This document shows positions 1 to 7,110 of a stretch of DNA of 35,139 bases, piece by piece; position 1 is the first letter of the stretch; each line of letters begins with the position of its first letter. The stretch lies in the NCBI GenBank assembly GCA_037442365.1, contig JBBIQK010000031.1, forward strand, positions 1 through 35,139, read 5' to 3'. The notes under the pieces were generated by a model. The model was not told where the DNA came from. It saw nothing but the letters and a program-made list of their open reading frames with translations, and did no database searches. Both the position numbers and the translations under genes were made by a program. Origin of the DNA: GBS-DC sp037442365 (GTDB taxonomy: Bacteria; Armatimonadota; Fimbriimonadia; Fimbriimonadales; GBS-DC).

Positions 1-125
1 TCGCGAGTGTGTCGGCTTCGGTGTCCAAGAGTCGTCGCAGGATGTTCTCCAGCTGTTCAGTAGATGTCAGTTGCCGTTGTGCATGCTAAGATTATAGCCC
101 AAAAGGGCTTAAATTGATGCCAATG
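1..125 (-). mobile_element. Left terminal copy of an insertion-sequence end with 5' part of a transposase gene
   Basis: Bases 1-125 are the exact reverse complement of 35014-35138. Read on the minus strand, the copy begins with CATTGGCATCAA at 125, then has the hairpin AGCCC-TTTT-GGGCT, a TATAAT box and an open frame from about base 70 (CTG) to the window edge. That frame encodes LTSTEQLENILRRLLDTEAD, which resembles the start of IS4-type transposases (LxxLLxxxADxLA style). The transposase start codon cannot be fixed; an upstream TAG closes the frame just before CAT GCA CAA. The element reads outward, so only its 5' end is in the window. Family assignment is inference from about 23 residues. 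Confidence 0.7.
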
Positions 126-150
126 ACATGCCTGCGGTTTGGGGTATAAT
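123..150 (+). promoter_or_regulatory. Candidate promoter of the prepilin gene, spanning the IS boundary
   Basis: ATGACA at 123-128 (5 of 6 to TTGACA) and TATAAT at 145-150 are separated by 16 bases. The -35 half overlaps the last three bases of the IS end (123-125), so the promoter may be partly built by the insertion. Transcription would start near 157, upstream of the AGGAGG at 172-177. Confidence 0.45.
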
Positions 151-183
151 TACGAACCGTATACCATTCTTAGGAGGTTCTCT

Positions 184-1050
184 ATGATGCATCGTCGTGG
201 CTTTACGCTGATTGAGTTGCTGGTCGTGATTGCGATCATCGCCATTCTGGCGGCGATCCTGTTCCCTGTGTTTGCACAGGCGCGTGAAAGCGCCCGGAAG
301 ACCGCGTGCATTAGTAATTTTAACCAGGGTGCCAAGGCGGTCCTGATGTACATTCAGGACTACGACGAGACGATGGTGCCCCTGATGACTTCTCCCGCGA
401 GCTTCTTTGTGACCTATGACCCGAACCAGGGCGACCGCGTGTGGCCCCAACTGGTGCAGTCGTATGTCAAGAACTGGCAGGTGTTCCGCTGCCCGTCCGA
501 TCCGCAGGCGAACGACAGTATCCTGATTGAAGCCTGGTGCAGCGTCGGCAACGATGTTTCATACTGCTATGGAATCAAGACCAATCTGGGCTACAATCAC
601 CTCTATCTCAGCCCGATGGACAGCAACGCCAAGCACAGAGGTATCTCGCTGGCAGGCGTCTTCCGACCTGCAGGCACGGTGATGCTGGTGGATAGCGTAT
701 GGGACGCCAATAGCAGTGGCGAGGGCGCCGGCGGCGGCAACTGGTTCGTCGAAGCGCCCAGCTATGTTGGCTCCAACGCTGCCTACTGGTTCGGCGGCTG
801 GGCAATCAACGAGCAGCCGGGCGGCGCGAACTACTGGCGCAAGTACGGCGGCACCTGGCCCTGGCACAACCGCCAGCGACTGGTGCAGAGCGGTCCGCAG
901 TTCCCGCATCACAGCGGGATTGCGAATGTGGCGTGGGTCGATGGGCATGTGAAGGCGGTGCGCCATCCGTATGACCTGCTTGCAGGGGTCAACCCGGCGA
1001 CCTATGCGATTACCGACCCCAGCGCCTATGTCTGGGGCGGACAGCAGTGA
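184..1050 (+). CDS. Prepilin-type N-terminal domain protein with H-X9-DG C-terminus (DUF1559-like pseudopilin)
   Basis: Type II/IV pseudopilin of 288 residues. The start at 184 is chosen because AGGAGG (172-177) lies 6 bases upstream; an ATG at 187 is an alternative. The N-terminus has the class III leader MMHRRG, cleaved before F7, with Glu at mature position 5 (FTLIE) and a hydrophobic helix of about 20 residues. The C-terminal part contains the H-X9-DG motif (H243 to D253-G254) that defines the prepilin-processing-associated family abundant in Armatimonadota and Planctomycetota. After cleavage by PilD it should sit in the inner membrane or be assembled into a pseudopilus; its exact role is unknown. 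It is followed 8 bases later by a small membrane protein. No secretion or pilus motor genes are nearby, which is usual for these scattered paralogs. Confidence 0.93.
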   Translation: MMHRRGFTLIELLVVIAIIAILAAILFPVFAQARESARKTACISNFNQGAKAVLMYIQDYDETMVPLMTSPASFFVTYDPNQGDRVWPQLVQSYVKNWQVFRCPSDPQANDSILIEAWCSVGNDVSYCYGIKTNLGYNHLYLSPMDSNAKHRGISLAGVFRPAGTVMLVDSVWDANSSGEGAGGGNWFVEAPSYVGSNAAYWFGGWAINEQPGGANYWRKYGGTWPWHNRQRLVQSGPQFPHHSGIANVAWVDGHVKAVRHPYDLLAGVNPATYAITDPSAYVWGGQQ

Positions 1051-1058
1051 GGTGAGCG

Positions 1059-1301
1059 ATGAATAAAAACCTGATTTATGTGCTGATTGCGGTCGTACTG
1101 CTCGCGCTGGGCGTGTTCGCCTGGCAGTCGATGAGTGGACCCCGGAGCGATTTTATTGAGATTGATCCGAATGGTCCACGCCCGACGGAGCCGCCGCCTG
1201 GCACGGTTTCGGGTCCGGGAGGCGGTTATGGCGGCTATGCGCCGCAGCCCGCGCAGCCTGCGAGCGGTTTACCGACGCCCCCAGGCAAAGGCGGACGCTA
1301 A
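1059..1301 (+). CDS. Small single-span membrane protein with Pro/Gly-rich tail
   Basis: An 80-residue protein directly downstream of the prepilin gene, separated by 8 bases, with GAGGTGAG as ribosome binding site. Residues 4-23 (LIYVLIAVVLLALGVFAW) form one membrane helix preceded by Lys, and the remainder is a low-complexity Pro/Gly/Ala tail (TEPPPGTVSGPGGGYGGY and on). I recognise no family. Spacing suggests co-transcription with the prepilin, so a role at the membrane alongside that pseudopilin is possible but unproven. Codon use and the ribosome binding site support a real gene. Confidence 0.75.
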   Translation: MNKNLIYVLIAVVLLALGVFAWQSMSGPRSDFIEIDPNGPRPTEPPPGTVSGPGGGYGGYAPQPAQPASGLPTPPGKGGR

Positions 1302-1323
1302 AAGTTCTTTCCTTCCGTCTACC

Positions 1324-1345
1324 CCCTGAACGACGGCGTTCAGGG
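1324..1345 (+). terminator. Hairpin after the prepilin operon
   Basis: CCCTGAAC (1324-1331) and GTTCAGGG (1338-1345) form a perfect 8-bp stem with a six-base loop, 22 bases after the stop codon of the small membrane protein. No T-run follows, so termination is a positional inference. Confidence 0.5.
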
Positions 1346-1370
1346 AGTTGACTTAGCAGTGTAACCCTAA

Positions 1371-1504
1371 TACCAATCGGCGCGTCAGCGTTCGTTAATT
1401 GGGGCTGAATCGCGTAGATGACCCGAACCTCCTCCTTGGGTTCCTCCTGCGCGCAGAGGGAACCTAAGGAGAGGTATTAACGAACTCTAACAGCGCAGTT
1501 GGTA
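1371..1504. repeat. Nested inverted repeat, MITE-like element
   Basis: The outer arms are 1371-1399 and 1476-1504. They share TACCAA at the tips and a perfect GTTCGTTAAT stretch at the inner end, with mismatches between. An inner pair, about 1429-1444 and 1458-1474, pairs CTCCTTGGGTTCC with GGGAACCTAAGGAG. The element is flanked by TAA on both sides (1368-1370 and 1505-1507), which could be a 3-bp target duplication. It has no coding capacity. It may be a non-autonomous transposable element or a structured RNA. Confidence 0.5.
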
Positions 1505-1579
1505 TAAGAGGCGAAACGACGCTCCACCAACCAACGACGCAGCAGCACTATAAACCCTCATCCGAATGCGCCACGCACT

Positions 1580-1835
1580 TCACACAACCTCCCACTTGCT
1601 CCACAACCACTCCAACAAAGCATACACACCATTCTTTGTCACCAGCTGCACATCCTGACGCCGCAACAACACCTCGTCCAACATCCGATACGCCCCCTGA
1701 GCATTGATACATCTACAAGCGTTGACGATTTCGTGCAGAGTGTACTTGTGGGGTACGCGACAGGCTCTTACGCTTGTGTCTGTAGAGGACTCTTTTGAGG
1801 GCGAGTGCGAGGGTTACCCACTCCTTGTCGATCAT
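1580..1835 (-). pseudogene. Frameshifted small gene of unknown family
   Basis: The minus strand encodes MIDKEWVTLALALKRVLYRH from ATG at 1835, then continues in another frame as HKYTLHEIVNACRCINAQG and on to WLWSKWEVV with a TGA at 1580-1582. The total is 256 bases (85 codons plus one), so one extra base, probably in the CCCC near 1755, explains the break. The intact product would be about 84 residues. The start overlaps the stop of an upstream remnant as ATGA, which supports genuine former coding. I do not recognise the family. The two halves read as plausible protein with no internal stops in the chosen frames, so decay or a sequencing indel are both possible. Confidence 0.45.
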
Positions 1836-1890
1836 TCTCCCCAATCTCTACAAATCGCTTTGAGCAAGTATTCGTTCTTGGATTCCGAAA
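1832..1890 (-). pseudogene. 3' remnant of a gene upstream of the frameshifted gene
   Basis: On the minus strand, FLSESKNEYLLKAICRDWGE ends with a TGA (1832-1834) that overlaps the ATG of the next frame as ATGA. The frame has no start here and runs into the terminator hairpin at 1892-1929, so only the last 20 or so codons survive. It appears that the adjacent HAF-repeat gene and its terminator replaced the rest. No family can be assigned. Confidence 0.35.
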
Positions 1891-1891
1891 G

Positions 1892-1929
1892 AAATGCCCG
1901 ATATAGAATATTTTCTATATCGGGCATTT
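1892..1929. terminator. Perfect 17-bp hairpin, terminator of the HAF-repeat gene
   Basis: AAATGCCCGATATAGAA (1892-1908) pairs perfectly with its complement at 1913-1929 around a TATT loop. Flanking A- and T-rich bases make it usable in both directions. It begins 4 bases after the stop codon of the minus-strand gene at 1933. Confidence 0.85.
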
Positions 1930-1932
1930 TAA

Positions 1933-3231
1933 TTATTCACTACACTGACCAAGAGCAAAAAGGACTTCTATCAGATCTAAATCATTAACGATGCCGTCGC
2001 TGTTGACATCCTCACGTAGCCAACCACTACTGCCAAGCTGATACATCACAAGCAATAGGTCTGAATCATCGACACAACTATCCTCATTCACATCAAAAGG
2101 AATGATCGAGTACCCTGTATCAAGCAGGTATGCTTCCCAGCGTCCTGTAGAGGCATTGAAGCCTATGCCAACAATATATCGTCCATCAGGTGATATTCCA
2201 TTTGCTTCATAGAGAACAGAACCGTCCCTTAATAGAGGGGCATAGGACTGGTTAAGGTTTTCCCCCCGAGCCCTGCCCGCAATCCAGCGATAAGCCTGAG
2301 AACCAATAGTGCCTACAACGATATGTCCACTTTCATTGACATCGTTAGCTACGCCACTGCCAGACAGGATTATGCGGCGACCTGGGCAGCCTAGCCAGAG
2401 GGCTGCACCAGAAGATTCACCAACAATGATAGAGCCACTTCCCGATGCCGAATGCGGAGTACCACCTCCTTCCAGCTCGTAGACGGAGCCGTCTCGCCAA
2501 CACACAGGGCGAGTCGTTGTCCAAATACACGGATCGAAATCGTCATCAGCAGGTTTACAATAGTGAGATATACCAACAATAACTCTCCCATTCCCAGAAA
2601 TCCCTTTCGCGCTTCCCCAGTGGCTTATTCCTACTCCAAGACCTTCATGTAGCAGTGGAAGCCTTGTAAAAGAACGATCCAAAAGATAAATCCCTGGCAA
2701 TCCAATATCTGCACTTGAACGATAGCCCCCACTGGTACCCGCAATCTTACCAGAAAGGTAGGAAACAGAGTTGGCAATAGAACCGTAAGGCAGTGGGAGC
2801 GGCTGCAGTTGAATCACTTGTATCGATGTCCCCTCTAAAACCCACGCACAGGCTTGACCAGCTCCTTGTTGGTATCCACTGCAAACGATAGAACCTGCGT
2901 TGCCAACTACAAGGTTTCCATCCGCCGAGATATCTAAGGCAATACTTCCCTGGTCTGGCTCAAGACTCGTGTATGAATGCAAATCTATCATGTTACCATT
3001 CCAGTAGAAAGCATGGATAGCTCGAGGCGATTCACATGTTATACAACAGATGTCAGTCTCCGAGTAACCAACGACGCGTCCATTGTTTGAAACGCTCGTA
3101 GCTGTCGACCAGTTGCCTCCGGGTAAGACGCCGAGCCAGTAGAGACGAGCGACTCGCGTTTGAGCCTCAACAGTTCCTACGAATGCTAACAGTCCCGTAA
3201 GTGCCCACAAAGCTCTAAGTGGTTTCATCAT
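1933..3231 (-). CDS. Secreted HAF-repeat protein with C-terminal dockerin-like calcium-binding repeats
   Basis: A 432-residue exported protein. A signal peptide covers residues 1-23 (MMKPL, hydrophobic core, VEA before Q24). The body carries HAF-type repeats, such as LGVLPGGNWSTATSVSNNG and later NGRVIVGISH and DGRYIVGIGF, which fit a repeat fold of extracellular proteins. The last 53 residues hold two EF-hand-like loops, DVNEDSCVDDSD from about 380 and DVNSDGIVNDLD from about 408, with Asp/Asn at loop positions 1, 3, 5, 9 and 12 as in dockerin type I repeats. Dockerins bind cohesins or simply calcium; no cohesin is seen here. GGAGG (3236-3240) precedes two ATGs; the second, at 3228, has the better spacing. 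Base composition is clearly more AT-rich than the housekeeping genes, suggesting transfer. Confidence 0.8.
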   Translation of the reverse strand: MMKPLRALWALTGLLAFVGTVEAQTRVARLYWLGVLPGGNWSTATSVSNNGRVVGYSETDICCITCESPRAIHAFYWNGNMIDLHSYTSLEPDQGSIALDISADGNLVVGNAGSIVCSGYQQGAGQACAWVLEGTSIQVIQLQPLPLPYGSIANSVSYLSGKIAGTSGGYRSSADIGLPGIYLLDRSFTRLPLLHEGLGVGISHWGSAKGISGNGRVIVGISHYCKPADDDFDPCIWTTTRPVCWRDGSVYELEGGGTPHSASGSGSIIVGESSGAALWLGCPGRRIILSGSGVANDVNESGHIVVGTIGSQAYRWIAGRARGENLNQSYAPLLRDGSVLYEANGISPDGRYIVGIGFNASTGRWEAYLLDTGYSIIPFDVNEDSCVDDSDLLLVMYQLGSSGWLREDVNSDGIVNDLDLIEVLFALGQCSE

Positions 3232-3398
3232 TTTACCTCCGCAGACGCAATTTAGGATACCATGTCATCTAAAGCCTTTTCAAGTAAAAATCGTGGCTTT
3301 TGGGAACACATAAATTTTGCCAGGTCGTGCAGAAGAAGAGCCGAGCTACAAGCAGGAATTGCACGCCTTGCTACGAAATATATGTCGAGGTGATATTG

Positions 3399-3745
3399 AT
3401 GATTATGGTAACGGTGTGCATTCTCACGCGCAATGAGCTGCTACGAGACCTAATCAAGGTTGCTTTGGGACAGTGCGAATCGCTATCGATAAAGATAGTT
3501 GAGCGCCTCGATGACGAGGTAGTTGATGCTGTAATTGTCCACGTCAAATATTATCACCTAAAGAGTTAGAGATACTACAAGAATTAGCACGACATGGGCG
3601 TGTACAAAAAGTGGCGCGTGTGGTTCATCTGTCTCCTCAAACAATTTACCGAATGCTGGCGAACATCCGTGAAAAGTTAGGTGTCCGCAGTACAGTGCAA
3701 GCTGTACGATGGGCACTGGAAATGGGTCTTGTTAAATCGCAGTAA
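3399..3745 (+). pseudogene. LuxR/NarL-type DNA-binding regulator split by a frameshift
   Basis: The N-terminal part, from ATG at 3399 (GAGGTGAT at 3387-3394), reads VTVCILTRNELLRDLIKVAL and on to VVDAVIV, like a shortened receiver domain, and stops at 3569. The C-terminal part is in the -1 frame from about 3545: LSPKELEILQELARHG, then VVHLSPQTIYRMLANIREKL and VRSTVQAVRWALEMGLV, ending with TAA at 3743-3745. This is a clear LuxR-type helix-turn-helix of about 60 residues. Total length is 115 codons plus two bases, so one missing base before ILSPKE would restore one protein of about 115 residues. No convincing slippery heptamer is present at the junction. It may be a pseudogene or a sequence error; a programmed frameshift is less likely. 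Confidence 0.7.
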
Positions 3746-4009
3746 GTGCTTTTATACGTTGCAACTCGTTTGGGACTACTGCTTCTGGATGAACAGCAGG
3801 TCTTGGCTATGTTGTATTCGGTCGCACAGATCGATAGGGAGGTATCCCTTCAGCGTTGCGCATAGGACGCATTCTTATGATATCGCTATAAATAGCGATA
3901 TGTATGAAGATTTCTCAACTTTAAGGAATCAGCAAGTTGGTAGAAAAGCATCAGAGCCAACAGTGCATTAGACGCATGGTGGGGCGTTCGCACCGCCCCG
4001 CTGCACGCT
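3746..4009. other. Non-coding stretch with two hairpins
   Basis: No coding frame is convincing. ATATCGCTA (3880-3888) and TAGCGATAT (3893-3901) form a perfect 9-bp palindrome with a TAAA loop. GGGGCG (3981-3986) and CGCCCC (3994-3999) form a GC hairpin just past the end of the PilZ gene and could terminate it. AT-rich composition ends near 3960, where the high-GC backbone resumes. Confidence 0.5.
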
Positions 4010-4573
4010 TCAGGGAAATAGCTTCCGCAGCCAGAGCGCGTCGGCGCGGCTCAGCTCCACAAACACTGCGCCGATGTAGAACTGCGCGTCGCTGTTCGCT
4101 CGGCAATGGCGCGCCTCGATAGTGGCAATCAGCGGCTCGCCCGATCCCACCAGATTCATCTGCAGGCGACCGTGCGCCCCGACCTCCAGCGACACGGGGG
4201 CGAGCATCCCCACGCCACTGACACTGATATTCACCACATTAACTGTTAGTGTGGCATCCCCCAGCTGAAGCTGTGCCTCGACGCGAATGCGGTAGCGCTT
4301 GCGCGCGCGCCGCTCCGCCTGCTTGGCAGGTGTAATTGGCGTCAGCAGGACGGAAGTGGGGTCTATCACCTCCATGTGTGCCGTCAGTTCACGCGGCGCG
4401 CCGCCCACACACAGAGTGGCTTGCACCAGACCGCCCCGCCGACCAATGAGCGCGGTATTCTCGACCTGAACGACAAAGCTCTGGCGCTCCGAATCCACGC
4501 GCGCCAGCTGCCCCACACAGATATTGCCCGTCTGTGGCGAGTAGATTTGCACCTGCATCGTGACGCCTGACAA
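4010..4573 (-). CDS. PilZ-domain protein (cyclic-di-GMP receptor candidate)
   Basis: A protein of 187 residues if started at TTG 4573, or 182 at ATG 4558; neither has a strong ribosome binding site. The N-terminal 85 residues resemble a YcgR-like β-rich domain. The C-terminal half is a PilZ domain, with the arginine cluster RARKRYRIRVE at about 89-99 (RxxxR) and NISVSGVG matching the (D/N)xSxxG motif about 22 residues later. These two elements bind cyclic-di-GMP. The gene is divergent from the chemoreceptor gene starting at 4648, so the pair may share control and couple cyclic-di-GMP to motility or surface behaviour (inference). It is cytoplasmic, with no signal or membrane segment. Confidence 0.85.
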   Translation of the reverse strand: MSGVTMQVQIYSPQTGNICVGQLARVDSERQSFVVQVENTALIGRRGGLVQATLCVGGAPRELTAHMEVIDPTSVLLTPITPAKQAERRARKRYRIRVEAQLQLGDATLTVNVVNISVSGVGMLAPVSLEVGAHGRLQMNLVGSGEPLIATIEARHCRANSDAQFYIGAVFVELSRADALWLRKLFP

Positions 4574-4591
4574 GTTATTCCATATCCCCCC

Positions 4592-4618
4592 TCAAGATTT
4601 TGCGCCTCACGCCGAATA
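4592..4618 (+). promoter_or_regulatory. Sigma-28 (FliA)-like promoter of the chemoreceptor gene
   Basis: TCAAGATT (4592-4599) and GCCGAATA (4611-4618) are separated by exactly 11 bases. Each matches the sigma-28 consensus (TAAAGTTT, N11, GCCGATAA) at six of eight positions. A start near 4625 would give a short leader with AAGGA before ATG 4648. A FliA/WhiG-type sigma factor is encoded at 23614-24393. Confidence 0.5.
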
Positions 4619-4647
4619 ATTCTTCCGACGAACAAGGACGGTGCGCC

Positions 4648-7110
4648 ATGTGGAAACGACTGACGGGATTAAGCTGGGTCGGCAGACAGAAACTCATGGT
4701 CTTCGCGGCAATTGCTTCACTGTTGGTGGTGGCTTTCCTGAGCCTGTCAACCTTGAGTATTGTTGGGGTGCATGGACCGCTGTACGACGAGATTATGAAG
4801 GGTAGCGAATACCGCGCCGACATCCTGCCACCCCCGAACTATATCGTCAATGCGCAGATGCACGCGCTGGAGGCGTGCAACTATCTCAGGTTGGGTGAGT
4901 TCGCGAAGGCGCAGCGACGCCTGCAGCAGGTTGAACAGGAGCGTCAGGCGTATTACGAACGCTATCGCTACTGGCAGAAGCATATGACCAACGCGCAGAT
5001 TCGCGAGGTCATCGAGAGCCGTTCGCACCCGCCCGCAGAGCGATTTTTCAAGGTGGTTGACGCCGAACTGCGCCCTGCCGTGGAGTCGGGCAATCGCCGC
5101 ACCGCCGACGCCATCGCCGCCAAACTGGAGCGGTTGTTTGAGCAGCATGAGGCGGGAGTCCTCGAAGCCGTGCGCCTTTCGGACGCGTGGGTTAAGGAAA
5201 CAGAAACTCGCGTCGAGGGGATTCTGAGCGCACGCCGAACCTTACTGTGGGCGCTTGTGATTCTTGCAGCGGGGGTTATGACTGTAATCAGCGTCATCTC
5301 CATCCGCAGATCGCGCGCGGTGGTTGACACGCTGAACGCGCTCAATCACGCCTTCGAACAGCTCAAGAACGGCAACCTGACCTATCGGATTCCTGTGCAG
5401 GGGAATGGGTCTCTGGAGCAGTCGCTGCGCAAATACAATCAGAGTCTTGATGCTATCGAGAGGGCTACATACACACACCTGCATGACCGTCTGGTAGGTC
5501 TGGACGCGCTCAATCACGCTTTCGAACAGCTCAAGAATGGCAACCTTACCTATCGAGTCCCAGTGCAGGGCGGGGGTCAGCTGGAGCAGACATTCCTCAA
5601 ATATAATCAAGGGATTGATGAGTTAGTGAGTGCTTTAGTGCATACCCGCCAGACCGCCAAGCTGGTGCTGGGCGGGATTCAGGAGAGCGCGTCGGGCGTG
5701 AAGCAGCTGGCGGGCGATGCAAAGGAGATGGGCGAGGCGGTGTCGCAGAGCGCTGACGGCGTGCGCCACATCGCACAGGAGATCGAGCGAATCGCCGAGA
5801 GCGTGCGTCAGGTGCAGCTGGCGGCGCAGGAGGTCGCGCAGGGCGCCGAGAACACCGCCCAGTCTTCGAACCGCGGCGTCGATCAGGTGAACCACATCAA
5901 CCGCCTCATCCAGAGCGCATTCACCCAGCTGGGGCAGGCAGAAGACGCAGCAGTGCAGGCGTCGCAGATGACCAGCGAAGGGCGACACGCGATGCTGCGC
6001 TCCGAGCAGGTGATGCAAGCCATCGAGTCGCAGACCGAACAGACCGCCCGCGAGGTGCAACAACTGGCGGAGATGTCGGCGGCGGTATCCAAGATTGTGT
6101 ACAAAATCGAGGACATCTCGCGTCAGATTAACCTGCTCTCACTGAACGCGGCGATAGAGGCGGCGCGCGCGGGCGAGGCGGGACGCGGGTTCGCCGTCGT
6201 CGCCGACGAGGTGCGCCGACTCGCCGAACGCTCCGCCCACTCCAGCCAGGAAATCCAAGCCATCCTGGAGCAGGTGGTGCAGAAGACGAACGAAATCGTG
6301 CAAGCGATTCAGCAGAATCTGGAGATTGTGCAGGAGGGCGGCGCGGTCTCCCAGCAGGTTGCTGCCAATATGCAGGCGGTGCTGAGCAAGGTGGACGGCA
6401 TCACGCAGCAGGTACATGAGTCGGTACAGATGATGCAGCAGGTGCTGCACGCCTCCGAGGAGACGCTCGCCGAGATTGAGCAAATCGCGGCGATTGCGGA
6501 GCAGTCCAGCGCCGCCAGCGAGCAGATGCTTGCCAGCGCTGAGACCACCTCCGATGCGCTGCAGCAAATCGCCGCTATCTCCGAGCAGGCAGCGGCGACC
6601 GCCGACCAGACCAACACCATCGTCGCCAATCAGATTAAGGTCGTCGAGTCGCTCAACCGCACGACCTCCGAAGCCGCCGCGCATGTGGAGAAGCTAATGT
6701 TCGCGCTCGGCAGGTTCCAGCTCAGCGACGAGGAGAGCTTCGAGGAGAAAATCATGACCTTCAAGCGCGCGCATCTGAAGTGGGTCGAGCGCGTAGAGCG
6801 GATGGTGCATCACGGCGAGATGATTCCGCGCGATCAGCTGGTCTCACACAAAAAGTGCGCGCTGGGCACATGGTACTACTCGGTCGGTCAGCAGCAGTTC
6901 GGGCATCTGCCGGAGTTCCAGGCGATTGAGCCGCCGCACGAACGCCTGCACCAGATTGCCGCGCAGGCGGTGGAGGCGATGGAGAGCGGGCAGCGCGCGC
7001 GCGCCGAGCAGCTGCTGGAAGAGATTCGCGGCGTCAGCCAGGAGATTGTCGGCTGGCTTGACAAGCTCTACACGCGCGTGACGGTCAGCGAGACGCGGCA
7101 GGCGGCGTAG
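4648..7110 (+). CDS. Methyl-accepting chemotaxis protein with duplicated linker and CZB zinc-binding domain
   Basis: A transmembrane chemoreceptor of 820 residues. ATG 4648 is preferred because AAGGA precedes it and a TTG at 4600 lies inside the likely promoter. The first membrane helix is at about 14-37, followed by a helical extracytoplasmic sensor of about 150 residues and a second helix at about 195-217. Two near-identical 56-residue HAMP-like units follow (NALNHAFEQLKNGNLTYR, from about 231 and 287). The cytoplasmic coiled coil has its signalling tip at about 494-535 (INLLSLNAAIEAARAGEAGR, then GFAVVADEVRRLAERS), which contacts CheA/CheW. The C-terminus is a chemoreceptor zinc-binding domain with likely ligands H709, C737 (CALGTWYY), H764 and H768. 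No chemotaxis kinase genes are adjacent. The gene end overlaps the convergent DUF4230 gene by 26 bases. Confidence 0.93.
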   Translation: MWKRLTGLSWVGRQKLMVFAAIASLLVVAFLSLSTLSIVGVHGPLYDEIMKGSEYRADILPPPNYIVNAQMHALEACNYLRLGEFAKAQRRLQQVEQERQAYYERYRYWQKHMTNAQIREVIESRSHPPAERFFKVVDAELRPAVESGNRRTADAIAAKLERLFEQHEAGVLEAVRLSDAWVKETETRVEGILSARRTLLWALVILAAGVMTVISVISIRRSRAVVDTLNALNHAFEQLKNGNLTYRIPVQGNGSLEQSLRKYNQSLDAIERATYTHLHDRLVGLDALNHAFEQLKNGNLTYRVPVQGGGQLEQTFLKYNQGIDELVSALVHTRQTAKLVLGGIQESASGVKQLAGDAKEMGEAVSQSADGVRHIAQEIERIAESVRQVQLAAQEVAQGAENTAQSSNRGVDQVNHINRLIQSAFTQLGQAEDAAVQASQMTSEGRHAMLRSEQVMQAIESQTEQTAREVQQLAEMSAAVSKIVYKIEDISRQINLLSLNAAIEAARAGEAGRGFAVVADEVRRLAERSAHSSQEIQAILEQVVQKTNEIVQAIQQNLEIVQEGGAVSQQVAANMQAVLSKVDGITQQVHESVQMMQQVLHASEETLAEIEQIAAIAEQSSAASEQMLASAETTSDALQQIAAISEQAAATADQTNTIVANQIKVVESLNRTTSEAAAHVEKLMFALGRFQLSDEESFEEKIMTFKRAHLKWVERVERMVHHGEMIPRDQLVSHKKCALGTWYYSVGQQQFGHLPEFQAIEPPHERLHQIAAQAVEAMESGQRARAEQLLEEIRGVSQEIVGWLDKLYTRVTVSETRQAA

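Noticed and set aside
3311..3432. Small plus-strand frame reading LPGRAEEEPSYKQELHALLR before the LuxR-type gene
   Set aside because: It looks partly coding, but has no proper start and overlaps the better supported regulator; it may be a remnant and was left out of the gene list.
3540..3570. Programmed -1 frameshift site in the LuxR-type gene
   Set aside because: No X-XXY-YYZ heptamer or strong downstream structure is seen at the position that would produce a correct domain boundary.
4600..4647. TTG start at 4600 for the chemoreceptor
   Set aside because: It falls within the sigma-28-like promoter and has no ribosome binding site; ATG 4648 has AAGGA and directly precedes the first membrane helix.
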